Part shown: positions 46,863 to 55,765 of the stretch, one piece after another
How the letters are laid out: each line of letters opens with the position of its first letter
Position numbering within the stretch: the first letter of the stretch is position 1
NCBI RefSeq assembly: GCF_900112695.1
Contig: NZ_FOMT01000002.1
Coordinates: forward strand, 1,288,492-1,352,491
Origin: Paenibacillus catalpae
Lineage (GTDB): Bacteria; Bacillota; Bacilli; Paenibacillales; Paenibacillaceae
Reading direction: 5' to 3'
DNA: 64,000 nt
Made by a program: the position numbers and the translations under genes
The notes under the pieces: generated by a model
Told to the model about the DNA's origin: nothing
Database searches by the model: none
What the model saw: only the letters and a program-made list of their open reading frames with translations

Positions 46863-48509
46863 ATGTATAAATTGCTGCTGGTTGATGATGAACCGGAAGT
46901 TACCGAAGGTCTGATGATGGAGATTGACTGGGAAAGCTGCGGTTTCTCCGAAGTAAAGACAGCAGGAAACGGCAAAGAAGCAATGGAGCTTGTAGAAAAA
47001 ATGGAGCCTGATGTGCTCATTACCGATATTAGCATGCCTTATATGAATGGACTCGAGCTTTCCGATTGGGTGAAAAAAATGTATCCGATCACCCGGGTTG
47101 TCATTCTGACGGGACATGATGAGTTTGAATATGCCAAGCAGGCGATTAACCTGCAAGTCGAAGCTTATGTGCTGAAGCCTTTTTCGGGCAGTCAATTAAC
47201 CGACACTGTGCTGCAGGTGAAGCGGAGGATGGATGAAGAAAGGGAGATGCGCAATAACGTCGAGCTTCTGCAGGAGCATTACCGTCTGACGCTGCCGATT
47301 GTGAGAGAGAAGTTTCTGTCTTCCTTAATCACTCGCCATCAGTCGTTGGCAAGCATCCGGGAGAAGGCGGAGAAATACGGCATGGAGCTGGAGGGCGACG
47401 GATATGTCGTGTCGGTAATTTCCGTTCTCCATTCGGACAAGCCGGAGGAAGAGCCGGACCCGCAGAACGCTTTTTCCTCGATTAAGGACCTGGATCTGAA
47501 GCTGTTCTCGATTACGAATATTGCCAGTGAAATATGGACCCGGCATAAGCTGGGCAAGGTATTCATTCATCAGGACCAAGTTGTCCTGTTCACCGTTAGT
47601 CCTTTGGGTCAGGTTGATGAGGTGATGGAGTCTACCCAGGACGCTTTGAAGGAGATTCTGCAAAGCATCGAAAGATTTTTAAGGCTCCCGGTCATGATTG
47701 GGGTAGGGACGTTTACCCGTGATATCCGCAGCTTGAAGTATTCGTATGAAGCCGCTGAGGTGGCACTGGATTACCGGCGTATTCTCGGGATTAATCAAAT
47801 TATCTGCATTGACGATATGGAAGACCGTGTGCAGGAGAAGCTGATCTTTGACGAGTGGAAGGAGCAGAATCTGGTCCGTTCGATTAAGGTGGGGACCGAG
47901 CAGGAGCTTTCCGATGTCATTGATGAGCTGTTTGAGGATATCGCACGTGTGCAGGCGCCAGTACAAGTGCATAACTTCGAGCACTATTTGCTCGAGATGG
48001 TTACGGCCATTATCAAACTGTCCAAAATGATCGACGACGGCACGAACCCGATCTTTGCGAGCGGAATTCTGGATCAATACCAGAAGCTCAATACGCTGAA
48101 TGAGACCAAAGCGTGGTTCGCTGATTTATGCAGCAAAGTGCGGAGCCGGATTGCAAGCCGCCGGCAGCATTCGTACAAGCATATTGTGGAGGAAGCTGTC
48201 CAATTTACGAAAAGCCATTTTGGAGACCGCGAGCTGTCCATTGCCGTAGTCTGCGCTCATCTTCATATCAGCACGGGCTACTTCAGCAGCTTGTTCAAGA
48301 AGGAAGTCAAGATGACCTACGGTGCTTATTTGCTGCAGCTGCGGATGGAAGCGGCGAAAGAGTATTTGCGGACATCTGAACTGAAGACTTTCGAGATTGC
48401 GGAGAAGGTCGGGTTTGCCGACCCGAATTATTTCAGCCTCTGCTTTAAGAAATATGCGGGTGTATCGGCCAAGGAATACCGCAGCGGCTTGACGGAGTCC
48501 TCCAGATGA
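46863..48509 (+). CDS. Response regulator, YesN/AraC type (long form)
   Basis: Receiver, long middle region and AraC-type output (548 aa). I chose ATG 46863 behind GAAGGAGGAA (spacing about 9). The receiver shows DDE near residues 8-10 and phospho-acceptor Asp55 (LITDISMP), then VLKPF. The middle 250 residues resemble the variable domain of long YesN proteins. The C-terminal HTH pair is LSIAVVCAHLHIS and FEIAEKVGFADPNYFSLCFKKYAGVSAKEYR. Its stop overlaps the kinase ATG (ATGA). The likely target is the mglB promoter, where a phased direct repeat is found. Confidence 0.94.
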   Translation: MYKLLLVDDEPEVTEGLMMEIDWESCGFSEVKTAGNGKEAMELVEKMEPDVLITDISMPYMNGLELSDWVKKMYPITRVVILTGHDEFEYAKQAINLQVEAYVLKPFSGSQLTDTVLQVKRRMDEEREMRNNVELLQEHYRLTLPIVREKFLSSLITRHQSLASIREKAEKYGMELEGDGYVVSVISVLHSDKPEEEPDPQNAFSSIKDLDLKLFSITNIASEIWTRHKLGKVFIHQDQVVLFTVSPLGQVDEVMESTQDALKEILQSIERFLRLPVMIGVGTFTRDIRSLKYSYEAAEVALDYRRILGINQIICIDDMEDRVQEKLIFDEWKEQNLVRSIKVGTEQELSDVIDELFEDIARVQAPVQVHNFEHYLLEMVTAIIKLSKMIDDGTNPIFASGILDQYQKLNTLNETKAWFADLCSKVRSRIASRRQHSYKHIVEEAVQFTKSHFGDRELSIAVVCAHLHISTGYFSSLFKKEVKMTYGAYLLQLRMEAAKEYLRTSELKTFEIAEKVGFADPNYFSLCFKKYAGVSAKEYRSGLTESSR

Positions 48510-50272
48510 AGCGAGGGAACGGGAATAGCAAAAGCATTCAATACATCTTTTCTGTCTCTTTAATCTTGTTCTCGGTCTTTATCATTATTGTTGTAAGCAC
48601 GGTGCTTTACAGCCGGTTTGCCACAACGGCGGAAGAGAACGCGTTCCGCAATTCGCAGCAGATCGTAGATCAAGTCAGCTACAGTCTCGAAAATAACGTG
48701 CAGGCGACTTCAGATCTGTTCAATATGCTGTATCACACGATCACGCAAGGCGGGGATGTCGATTCGGAGGTTCTCCAGCGACAGCTCGCGACGATGATGT
48801 CTACCCGGGCGGATACCGTTTCGCTAGCTCTCTTTGATGATAAAGGACAGCTTGTTATGGATTTACCGGATGTTGCGATGAAGAAAGCCCTTGCTGTAAC
48901 AAGTGAGAGCTGGTTCCAGAGCGCGCTGGATACGCCTGGCCATCTGTCTATCTCGCTTCCGCATGTGCAGAACTTTTATAAGGAGCAGTTCAGATGGGTG
49001 GTCTCCCTCAGTAAGAGCATTACGATCATTCATAACGGCAAGACGATTCAAGGCGTGCTCGTTCTTGATGTGAATTTCAACACCATTGATGAATTATCCG
49101 ACAGAGTAAGCCTTGGCGAGAAGGGATATGTCTATATCCTGGATGAATCCGCCGGCAACATTGTCTATCACCCTCAGCTTCAGCTTATCTATGCGGGGCT
49201 GAAAGATGAAAACGTCGAGCTTGCCCTTAAACATACCTATGGCAGTTATATCGATCAAACCGCGGCCGCTACCAAGATCATCAGTGTTCAGACCATCGGA
49301 AATGTAGGCTGGAAGGTCGTGGGGGTATCCTACAAGAATGAAGCCATGACGTCCATTTCGGAGCTGAACAGATCCATGTTCCAGCTTCTTCTTGCATTGA
49401 TTCTAATTGTTGTGCTGCTGTCGAGTATCGTTTCGCGGCGGATCTCCAGGCCAATCAAGCAGCTTGAGCTGTCTATGAAAAATGTGGAACATGGCAATTT
49501 TGAGCAGACAGCGATGGGGGAAGGGCCGCTTGAAGTGAGGCAGCTGGCTGACCGCTTCAATATTATGATCGGTACGATCAAGAAGCTCATGCGGCAAATC
49601 GTAACGGAGCAGGAAAGCAAACGGACCTATGAGCTTGAAGCCCTGCAGGCGCAGATTAACCCGCACTTCCTGTACAATACGCTGAACTCTGTGGTCCGTA
49701 TGGTTGGGATGAACAAGAACGAAGAAGTGACAACGATGATTACCTCCTTATCGAAGCTGTTCCGGATCAGTCTGGGCAAGGGGAAAAGCGTCATTACGAT
49801 TGGTGATGAGCTTGAGCATGCGCGTAATTACCTCGTTATTCAGCAGATGAGGTTTAAGAATAAGTTTGATTTTTCAATTGACGCGGAGGACGATGTCTTG
49901 AGCTACGCCACGCTTAAGCTGATCGTTCAGCCCTTAATTGAAAATGCGCTTGTCCATGGCATAGAGCCTTCTGTAGACAAGGGTCATATTTGGGTGAAAG
50001 CCAGGCTGGACGGCCAGGATGTTGTCATTGAAGTCAGGGATAACGGACTAGGCATGAGTGAAGATCGGCTGGAGCAGGTGATGGCCGGTCAAGTCACTAG
50101 TTCGAAAGGCTCGGGAGTAGGCGTAATGAACGTGCAGGAGCGGATCCGGTTATTTTATGGGCAGCCCTATGGCCTGCATTTCGAAAGTGAACTGGAAGAA
50201 GGGACAACCGTTACGATCCGTTTCCCGGCCATGGAACTGGAGCAGGCGGAAGGGAGAGATCGGGGAGAATGA
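48506..50272 (+). CDS. Sensor histidine kinase, YesM type
   Basis: Membrane kinase of 588 aa. TM1 is at residues 12-36, an extracellular Cache-like domain about 37-290 (SLGEKGYVYILDESAGNIVYHPQ), and TM2 about 293-312 (LLLALILIVVLLSSIV). HAMP follows, then the His_kinase motif with His387 in QINPHFLYNTLNSV, and the ATPase with VQPLIENALVHGI, DNGLGMS and GVGVMNVQERI. The gene overlaps both neighbours by four bases (ATGA), making a tight three-gene translational unit with the response regulator and the sugar-binding sensor. Confidence 0.94.
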   Translation: MKRGNGNSKSIQYIFSVSLILFSVFIIIVVSTVLYSRFATTAEENAFRNSQQIVDQVSYSLENNVQATSDLFNMLYHTITQGGDVDSEVLQRQLATMMSTRADTVSLALFDDKGQLVMDLPDVAMKKALAVTSESWFQSALDTPGHLSISLPHVQNFYKEQFRWVVSLSKSITIIHNGKTIQGVLVLDVNFNTIDELSDRVSLGEKGYVYILDESAGNIVYHPQLQLIYAGLKDENVELALKHTYGSYIDQTAAATKIISVQTIGNVGWKVVGVSYKNEAMTSISELNRSMFQLLLALILIVVLLSSIVSRRISRPIKQLELSMKNVEHGNFEQTAMGEGPLEVRQLADRFNIMIGTIKKLMRQIVTEQESKRTYELEALQAQINPHFLYNTLNSVVRMVGMNKNEEVTTMITSLSKLFRISLGKGKSVITIGDELEHARNYLVIQQMRFKNKFDFSIDAEDDVLSYATLKLIVQPLIENALVHGIEPSVDKGHIWVKARLDGQDVVIEVRDNGLGMSEDRLEQVMAGQVTSSKGSGVGVMNVQERIRLFYGQPYGLHFESELEEGTTVTIRFPAMELEQAEGRDRGE

Positions 50273-51252
50273 ACCGGAGACAAAGGATGATCATAAGCGC
50301 TTTGCTAGCTGTTACGGCCCTGGTTCTGCTCATATCGGCCTTTAATCCGGGATTTCTTGAGCGGAAGCAGAAGCCTTCAGATCTAACCATTCAAGTTATA
50401 TTGCGATCCAATGAGGGTGATTATTGGCAAAACGTTGTGCTTGGCGCGCAAGCGGCAGTCAAGGAGTTTGGCATCACGATGTACATGACGGCTTCCTATG
50501 AGGAAGACGATGTGGAAGGTCAAGTGCAGGCAGCGATGCAGTCGCTCATTACGAAGCCCGATGCGGTTGTCCTTGGAGCCAGTGATGATGAGGCGTTTGC
50601 TCCGTTCCTGAAGGCTGCTGCGGAACGGCATATCCCGGTTATTGCGATTGACAGCCTGCTTACTTCGGGGAAGACAAAGTCCTATATCGGCATGGATAAC
50701 CATGCGGCGGGCCAAGAAGCATTTAATGAGCTGGCTGAACAGCTTGAGGGACGTGGGAATATAGCCATCGTGCCCCATGCTGCCGGGGGGATTAACGGAA
50801 AACTTAGAGAGCAAGGCATCCTTGATGCAGCGGCGAAGCATCCGGGCATTCGAATTGTGGATCGGGTACAATGCTCCGGCGACCGGGATCAATGCACGAA
50901 AGCTGTCAGCCAGGCGATGCACAAGCAAGAGTTGGATGGAATCATAGCGCTTAATACGGAAGCTTCGATCGGTGCGGCCTTGGAGCTGAAGAACGAACAG
51001 GCGGGGGAGCGGGTTAAGCTGATTGGCTTTGACAGCTCTCAGGAGCTTTTGGAGATGCTGCAGGAGAACCAGCTGCAGAAGCTGATTGTACAAAATCCGT
51101 TCAGCATGGGTTACCTTGGCATCAAATATGCAATGGAAGCTGCGCTTGGGCATAAAGTCCCCGACCGTGTCGAAATTGATCGGAAATTGATCGACAGAAG
51201 TAACATGTTTTGGAAAGATAACCAGAAGCTGCTCTTTCCGGTCGTTCAGTAA
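50269..51252 (+). CDS. Membrane-tethered sugar-binding protein, probable sensor subunit
   Basis: Periplasmic-binding-protein fold type I (327 aa, Peripla_BP_4). Unlike the MglB lipoprotein downstream it has no lipobox cysteine; its N-terminus is an uncleaved-looking anchor (MNRRQRMIISALLAVTALVLL). The fold is visible in VILRSNEGDYWQNVVLGAQAA, AVVLGASDDEAF, PVIAIDSLL, IAIVPHAAGGINGK and LIGFDSSQELLEML. It overlaps the kinase stop codon by four bases. Three-gene units of binding protein, YesM/LytS kinase and YesN regulator are known as sugar sensors (XylFII-LytS-YesN type), so it probably presents ligand to the kinase. The galactose-type ligand is inferred from the following mgl operon. Confidence 0.85.
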   Translation: MNRRQRMIISALLAVTALVLLISAFNPGFLERKQKPSDLTIQVILRSNEGDYWQNVVLGAQAAVKEFGITMYMTASYEEDDVEGQVQAAMQSLITKPDAVVLGASDDEAFAPFLKAAAERHIPVIAIDSLLTSGKTKSYIGMDNHAAGQEAFNELAEQLEGRGNIAIVPHAAGGINGKLREQGILDAAAKHPGIRIVDRVQCSGDRDQCTKAVSQAMHKQELDGIIALNTEASIGAALELKNEQAGERVKLIGFDSSQELLEMLQENQLQKLIVQNPFSMGYLGIKYAMEAALGHKVPDRVEIDRKLIDRSNMFWKDNQKLLFPVVQ

Positions 51253-51261
51253 TATGAAATT

Positions 51262-51295
51262 GATGAGAATATTAATAAAAAAGATGAGAATATTA
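51262..51295 (+). promoter_or_regulatory. Phased direct repeat upstream of mglB, probable AraC-type site
   Basis: Two identical 13-mers GATGAGAATATTA (51262-51274 and 51283-51295) are spaced exactly 21 bp start to start, two helical turns. The second ends 2 bp before the -35 box. Tandem sites abutting a weak -35 are the classic layout for activation by AraC-family dimers. Confidence 0.65.
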
Positions 51296-51297
51296 GA

Positions 51298-51326
51298 TTC
51301 GAATCCATTTCAAATTTCGACATAAT
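51298..51326 (+). promoter_or_regulatory. Predicted activator-dependent promoter of mglB
   Basis: Poor -35 TTCGAA (51298-51303), a 17-bp spacer and good -10 CATAAT (51321-51326). A weak -35 beside the direct repeat fits a promoter that needs an activator. Confidence 0.55.
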
Positions 51327-51391
51327 AAGGATGCAGCAAGCAAACAACAGCTAGCTCGCATTACTTAATTCACTCGGGGGGTATTACAGAG

Positions 51392-52408
51392 ATGAAAAAA
51401 TGGACAGTGGCACTCGTTGCGGGAGCAGTACTACTTACAGCAGCAGGTTGCGGAAATAATAATAACGGCGGTTCCGGCGGCGGCAGCCTTCCGAAAACAG
51501 GCGTAGCGATCTACAAGTTCGACGACACGTTTATGAGCGGCGTGAGGAACTCGATTACGAAAGCGGCTGAAGGCAACGTTAAGGTTGACATCGTTGACAG
51601 CCAAAACTCCCAACCGACGCAAAACGATAAAGTTGACTTGTTTATTACGAAAAAAGTAAAAGCAATGGCGATTAACCCGGTTGACCGCACGGCAGCAGGC
51701 GTTATTATCGACAAAGCTCAAAGAGCCGACATTCCGGTTGTATTCATCAACCGCGAGCCATTGGCTGACGACCTTGCGAAGTGGGACAAAGCGTTCTTCG
51801 TAGGTGCAAAAGCGGAAGAGTCCGGCACAATGGAAGGCGAGATTGTAGCAGACTACTGGAAAGCAAATCCTGATGCTGACAAAAACGGCGACGGCGTTCT
51901 GCAATACGTAATGCTGAAAGGCGAGCCAGGCCACCAAGACGCTGAGCTTCGCACGAAGTTCTCCGTACAAGCCATCGAAGATGCTGGCATCAAAGTTCAA
52001 AAGCTGGCTGAAGATACAGCAATGTGGGACCGCGTTAAAGGTCAAGAAAAAATGGCAGCCTTCCTTGGTTCCCATGGCGACAAAATCGAAGCAGTACTCG
52101 CAAACAACGATGACATGGCACTCGGCGCGATCGAAGCTCTGAAAGCAGCTGGCTACTTCAAAGGCGACAAGAAAATGCCGGTTGTAGGCGTTGACGCAAC
52201 TGACCCGGCTATGCAAGCTCTGAAAGACGGCACTATGCTTGGTACGGTTCTGAATGATGCTGATAACCAAGGTAAAGCTACTGTCATGCTGATGAAAGCT
52301 CTTGCAGCTGGCGAAACTCCTACAAAAGAAAACACTGGCTATGACATCACAGACGGCAAGTACGTTTGGATTCCATACCAAAAGGTAACGCAAGAGTCCG
52401 CGAAGTAA
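51392..52408 (+). CDS. mglB: Galactose/methyl-galactoside-binding lipoprotein
   Basis: Substrate-binding lipoprotein of the Mgl importer (338 aa). The lipobox LTAAGC places the lipidated Cys at residue 20, followed by Asn/Gly-rich linker. The fold matches the glucose/galactose-binding protein: GVAIYKFDDTFMSGVRNSI at the start, and a Ca2+-loop-like segment DADKNGDGVLQYV as in MglB. Ligand contacts are plausible in VFINREP, MWDRVKGQEKM, NNDDMALGAIEAL and VGVDATDP. It starts at ATG 51392 behind GGGGGG. A terminator hairpin after it probably sets a high binding-protein to transporter ratio. Confidence 0.92.
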   Translation: MKKWTVALVAGAVLLTAAGCGNNNNGGSGGGSLPKTGVAIYKFDDTFMSGVRNSITKAAEGNVKVDIVDSQNSQPTQNDKVDLFITKKVKAMAINPVDRTAAGVIIDKAQRADIPVVFINREPLADDLAKWDKAFFVGAKAEESGTMEGEIVADYWKANPDADKNGDGVLQYVMLKGEPGHQDAELRTKFSVQAIEDAGIKVQKLAEDTAMWDRVKGQEKMAAFLGSHGDKIEAVLANNDDMALGAIEALKAAGYFKGDKKMPVVGVDATDPAMQALKDGTMLGTVLNDADNQGKATVMLMKALAAGETPTKENTGYDITDGKYVWIPYQKVTQESAK

Positions 52409-52465
52409 TTCGCGCAGTAAATAAAGTAAGTAATTAGCTTCAGAAAAATAAAAAATAACGAAGAA

Positions 52466-52507
52466 ACAGGGAGCGACAACCACACTTCCGTCGCCCCCTG
52501 TTTTTTT
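52466..52507 (+). terminator. Intra-operon terminator/attenuator between mglB and mglA
   Basis: ACAGGGAGCGAC (52466-52477) pairs with GTCGCCCCCTGT (52490-52501), with one mismatch, followed by seven Ts. It is a full intrinsic terminator, yet no promoter is seen before mglA, so partial read-through is expected. Confidence 0.82.
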
Positions 52508-52553
52508 GTACCTTGCTTCTTGGATGGGAGCCGGATTAAAGGAGGCTATATAA

Positions 52554-54071
52554 ATGGCAGAGCAGCATCCTTATTTGCTTGAGATGAACAATATTACAAA
52601 GACTTTCCCTGGCGTTAAGGCACTTGATAACGTAACGTTGAAAGTTCGGCAGGGTACGGTACACGCCTTGATGGGCGAGAACGGTGCAGGCAAATCGACA
52701 CTAATGAAATGCTTGTTTGGTATTTATCATCCGGATGCGGGTGAGGTTTTCCTCAATGGACAAAAAGCAGACATTAAAAGCTCGAAAGACGCCCTTAATA
52801 GCGGCGTATCGATGATTCACCAGGAGCTTCATCCGGTGCCTCAGCGCAGCGTAATGGAGAACATTTGGCTTGGCAGATTTCCGATGACCGGCGTTAAGCC
52901 GTTTCGGTTTATTGACCATAAAAAGATGTACAAAGACACAGTCGCATTGTTTGAAGATTTGAACATGGACATTGATCCGAACCAACTGGTCGGCGAATTG
53001 TCGGTGTCCAAAATTCAATCGCTTGAGATTGCGAAAGCCGTGTCGTTCAATTCGAGAGTTATCGTAATGGACGAGCCGACTTCCTCCCTGACGGGCAACG
53101 AAGTTGAGCAATTGTTCGCGATTATTAATAAGCTGCGTGCACGCGGCGTGGCCATCATTTATATCTCGCACAAAATGGAAGAAATTCTGCGTATCTCCGA
53201 TGATGTAACCATCATGCGCGATGGCAAATACATCGGTACGTGGGAATCGAAGGAATTAACCATCGATACGATCATTCAGCGTATGGTTGGCCGTGATCTG
53301 TCCGATCGTTTCCCTGAGCGTACGAACGTACCGGGCGAAGTGATGATGAAGGTAGAGGGTCTGACTTCCGTAAATCCGAAATCCTTCAAAGATGTAAGCT
53401 TTGAGCTTCGCAAAGGTGAAATTCTTGGCGTAGGCGGTCTTGTTGGCGCGCAGCGGACGGAATTGATTGAAGCCCTGTTTGGACTTCGTTCCGTGAAATC
53501 CGGCGCGATCTTCAAAGACGGCAAGCAAATTACGATCAAGTCCCCGATTGATGCGAAGAAACATAAGATTGCGCTTCTCACAGAGGAACGCCGCGTAACC
53601 GGTATTTTCCCGGTGTTGAACATTACCGATAACACAGCAATCGCTAATCTTGGCCTGTATAAAGGACCAATGGGGCTGCTCAATGAATCAAAAATGCGAG
53701 ACGAAGCGAAAAAAGGCGTCGAAAAGTTCAGAACAAAGACGCCTTCGGTTAACCAGCTGATCCGTAATCTATCTGGCGGTAACCAGCAGAAGGTGCTTCT
53801 CGCACGCTGGCTGCTGACAGATCCAGACATTCTGCTCCTCGACGAGCCGACACGCGGTATCGACATTGGTGCTAAATACGAGATTTACCAGATCATTATT
53901 GATCTTGCGAAGCAAGGAAAAAGCATCATTATGATTTCGTCTGAAATGCCGGAGCTTATCGGGATGTCTGACCGGATTATGGTTATGTCCGAGGGACGTG
54001 CAACCGGTATTCTCGATGGCAAAGACGCGACGGAACAAAGCATTATGAGGCTGGCTGCTCAGACGGGCTAG
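52554..54071 (+). CDS. mglA: Galactose/methyl-galactoside ABC importer ATPase
   Basis: Tandem-ABC ATPase of the MglA/RbsA class (505 aa). The first cassette has Walker A GENGAGKST near residues 42-50, signature-region LSVSKIQSLEIAKA and Walker B VIVMDEPTS. The second has a degenerate Walker A (GGLVGAQRTEL), as normal in this class, and a canonical LSGGNQQKVLLARWLL with LLLDEPTRGID. It starts at ATG 52554 behind AAAGGAGG. It powers import through MglC. Confidence 0.94.
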   Translation: MAEQHPYLLEMNNITKTFPGVKALDNVTLKVRQGTVHALMGENGAGKSTLMKCLFGIYHPDAGEVFLNGQKADIKSSKDALNSGVSMIHQELHPVPQRSVMENIWLGRFPMTGVKPFRFIDHKKMYKDTVALFEDLNMDIDPNQLVGELSVSKIQSLEIAKAVSFNSRVIVMDEPTSSLTGNEVEQLFAIINKLRARGVAIIYISHKMEEILRISDDVTIMRDGKYIGTWESKELTIDTIIQRMVGRDLSDRFPERTNVPGEVMMKVEGLTSVNPKSFKDVSFELRKGEILGVGGLVGAQRTELIEALFGLRSVKSGAIFKDGKQITIKSPIDAKKHKIALLTEERRVTGIFPVLNITDNTAIANLGLYKGPMGLLNESKMRDEAKKGVEKFRTKTPSVNQLIRNLSGGNQQKVLLARWLLTDPDILLLDEPTRGIDIGAKYEIYQIIIDLAKQGKSIIMISSEMPELIGMSDRIMVMSEGRATGILDGKDATEQSIMRLAAQTG

Positions 54072-54101
54072 TGATGAGGATTTGAAGGAGGATTAACACT
54101 C

Positions 54102-55118
54102 ATGGAAGCTACAAAAGGTTCAAGAGCTAAAAGTATATTTTCGCAAAACGCGATCTGGATCGTTCTGATCCTGCTAATCGCTGCTATTACAATAATGGAC
54201 ACGAACTTCCTGTCCGTTACAACATTCCGGGATATGCTGATTCAATCATCGACGCGTCTTATCATTGCGCTTGGTGCGGCGTTTATCCTGATTACTGCCG
54301 GTACTGACTTGTCGGCCGGCCGCGTAGTAGGTCTGACGGCAGTCGTATCCGCTTCGATGCTGCAAAGCTCGGATTACGCGAACAAGTTCTTCCCGGATCT
54401 GCCGCATTTGCCACTGATTCTTCCGATTGTTATTGCGATCGTAGTAGGTCTCATTGTCGGCTTGATTAATGGTATTATCGTGGCTAAGTTTAATGTTCCG
54501 CCATTTATCGCAACGCTGGGTACGATGGTTGCTGTATACGGTGCGAACTCCCTGTACTTCGATATGCCGCCTAACCAATCGCAGCCTATCGGCGGTCTGC
54601 GCAAAGATTTCTCTGAGCTTGGTATTGGTTCGATCGGCAGCGGTGACTGGTCCCTGCCTTACATCGTATTGATTGCAATCTTCGTTGCGTTCATCGTATG
54701 GGTTGTCTTCAACAAAACAACTCTTGGTAAAAACATGTACGCGATCGGGGGCAACATTCAAGCTGCTCACGTATCCGGTATCAATGTAGCGAAATGCCTG
54801 ATGTGGATCTATGGTATCGCTGGTGCTTTGTACGGTCTGGCGGGCGTTCTGGAAGCGGCACGTACAGGCGGCGCAACAAACAACTATGGTAACATGTACG
54901 AGCTTGATGCGATTGCAGCCTGCGTCGTTGGCGGCGTATCGACAACAGGCGGCGTTGGCCGTGTGAAAGGCGTTGTTGCCGGCGTATTGATCTTCACCGT
55001 AATCAACTACGGTCTGACTTACATCGGTATCAGCCCTTACTGGCAGCTGATCATCAAAGGTGCAATTATCGTCGTGGCGGTAGCCTTCGATATCCGTAAA
55101 TATGTTGCGAAAAAATAG
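54102..55118 (+). CDS. mglC: Galactose/methyl-galactoside ABC importer permease
   Basis: Permease of the RbsC/MglC family (338 aa, eight to ten helices). Family stretches: LGAAFILITAGTDLSAGRVVGL near residues 57-78, NGIIVAKFNVPPFIATLGTM, and the C-terminal GNMYELDAIAACVVGGVSTTGGVGRVKGVVAGVLIF, the conserved ATPase-facing region. It starts at ATG 54102 behind GAAGGAGG, 30 bp after mglA, and is followed by a strong terminator. Confidence 0.95.
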   Translation: MEATKGSRAKSIFSQNAIWIVLILLIAAITIMDTNFLSVTTFRDMLIQSSTRLIIALGAAFILITAGTDLSAGRVVGLTAVVSASMLQSSDYANKFFPDLPHLPLILPIVIAIVVGLIVGLINGIIVAKFNVPPFIATLGTMVAVYGANSLYFDMPPNQSQPIGGLRKDFSELGIGSIGSGDWSLPYIVLIAIFVAFIVWVVFNKTTLGKNMYAIGGNIQAAHVSGINVAKCLMWIYGIAGALYGLAGVLEAARTGGATNNYGNMYELDAIAACVVGGVSTTGGVGRVKGVVAGVLIFTVINYGLTYIGISPYWQLIIKGAIIVVAVAFDIRKYVAKK

Positions 55119-55133
55119 TCTATAAACAAATGA

Positions 55134-55182
55134 AACCCGCAAGTGGACGCTTTTGTAAAGCGTGCCGCTTGCGGGTTTTTTA
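55134..55182 (+). terminator. Terminator of mglBAC
   Basis: AACCCGCAAG (55134-55143) pairs with CTTGCGGGTT around an inner ACGCT/AGCGT pairing, followed by TTTTTT. Confidence 0.88.
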
Positions 55183-55272
55183 CATATTCATCCTTCATTC
55201 GACATTGTTGTGTCATATTTAAGTGAGGAATAGCGATAAAATGTACAAATCTAATTGTTTGTTTTAATTATG

Positions 55273-55289
55273 TGTCATATTACCTAACA
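55273..55289. promoter_or_regulatory. GlnR/TnrA-type site upstream of ureA
   Basis: TGTCATATTACCTAACA fits TGTNA-N7-TNACA exactly. It lies 8 bp before the -35 box. A related half-site with the same TGTGTCATATT start lies at 55210-55220. In Bacillus, urease genes are under TnrA/GlnR nitrogen control; here the regulator is inferred. Confidence 0.7.
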
Positions 55290-55297
55290 TAAATTCA

Positions 55298-55326
55298 TTT
55301 ACTTCAACCTAACGGCTGTCTATAAT
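55298..55326 (+). promoter_or_regulatory. Predicted promoter of the urease operon
   Basis: TTTACT (55298-55303), a 17-bp spacer and a perfect TATAAT (55321-55326), about 30 bp before ureA. Confidence 0.65.
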
Positions 55327-55357
55327 GGAACTAATACACTTTGGGAGAGGTGAAAGC

Positions 55358-55663
55358 ATGCAACTGACAGAACGCGAGAAGGAGAAGCTCCTCATTACGA
55401 TCGCTGCGGATTTGGCGAGAAGGCGAATGAAACGTGGAGTTAAACTGAACTATCCGGAAAGCGTGGCGCTTATAACCTCTGAAATTATGGAGGGTGCGCG
55501 CGACGGCAAGACTGTTGCGGAATTAATGGAATATGGCACACAAGTGTTAACACGCGATGACGTAATGGGCGGGATTCCCGAGATGATCCGCGAGGTTCAA
55601 GTAGAAGCAACTTTCCCGGACGGAACGAAGCTGATTACGATCCATCATCCGATCTCCAGCTAA
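55358..55663 (+). CDS. ureA: Urease subunit gamma
   Basis: Small structural subunit of nickel urease (101 aa). I chose ATG 55358 behind [33 protein letters not shown] is the standard start, and a frame start at 55325 lies on the -10 box. The family core [20 protein letters not shown] and [23 protein letters not shown] is complete. First gene of ureABCFGD. Confidence 0.97.
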   Translation: MQLTEREKEKLLITIAADLARRRMKRGVKLNYPESVALITSEIMEGARDGKTVAELMEYGTQVLTRDDVMGGIPEMIREVQVEATFPDGTKLITIHHPISS

Positions 55664-55684
55664 GCCAATGGCTGCTATAGCCTG

Positions 55685-55756
55685 ATGCTTGGGAAGCAAG
55701 AATTGCTTCGCAAATGCTTACGAAGTAAGAATTGCTTCGCAATTCTTTTTAGGAGG
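55685..55756 (+). repeat. Leader hairpin module, ureB copy (two tandem units)
   Basis: Two units start at 55685 (ATGCTTGGGAAGCAAGAATT) and 55714 (ATGCTTACGAAGTAAGAATT). In the second, AGAATTGC-TTC-GCAATTCT is a perfect 8-bp hairpin, followed by TTTT and the ureB ribosome site AGGAGG (55751-55756). It lies inside the urease operon between ureA and ureB, not at a promoter. Confidence 0.82.
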
Positions 55757-55765
55757 AAAGCTTCT

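Noticed and set aside
55685..55765. In-frame N-terminal extension of ureB from ATG 55685
   Set aside because: It would translate the hairpin module, has no ribosome site, and AGGAGG lies just before the standard UreB start.
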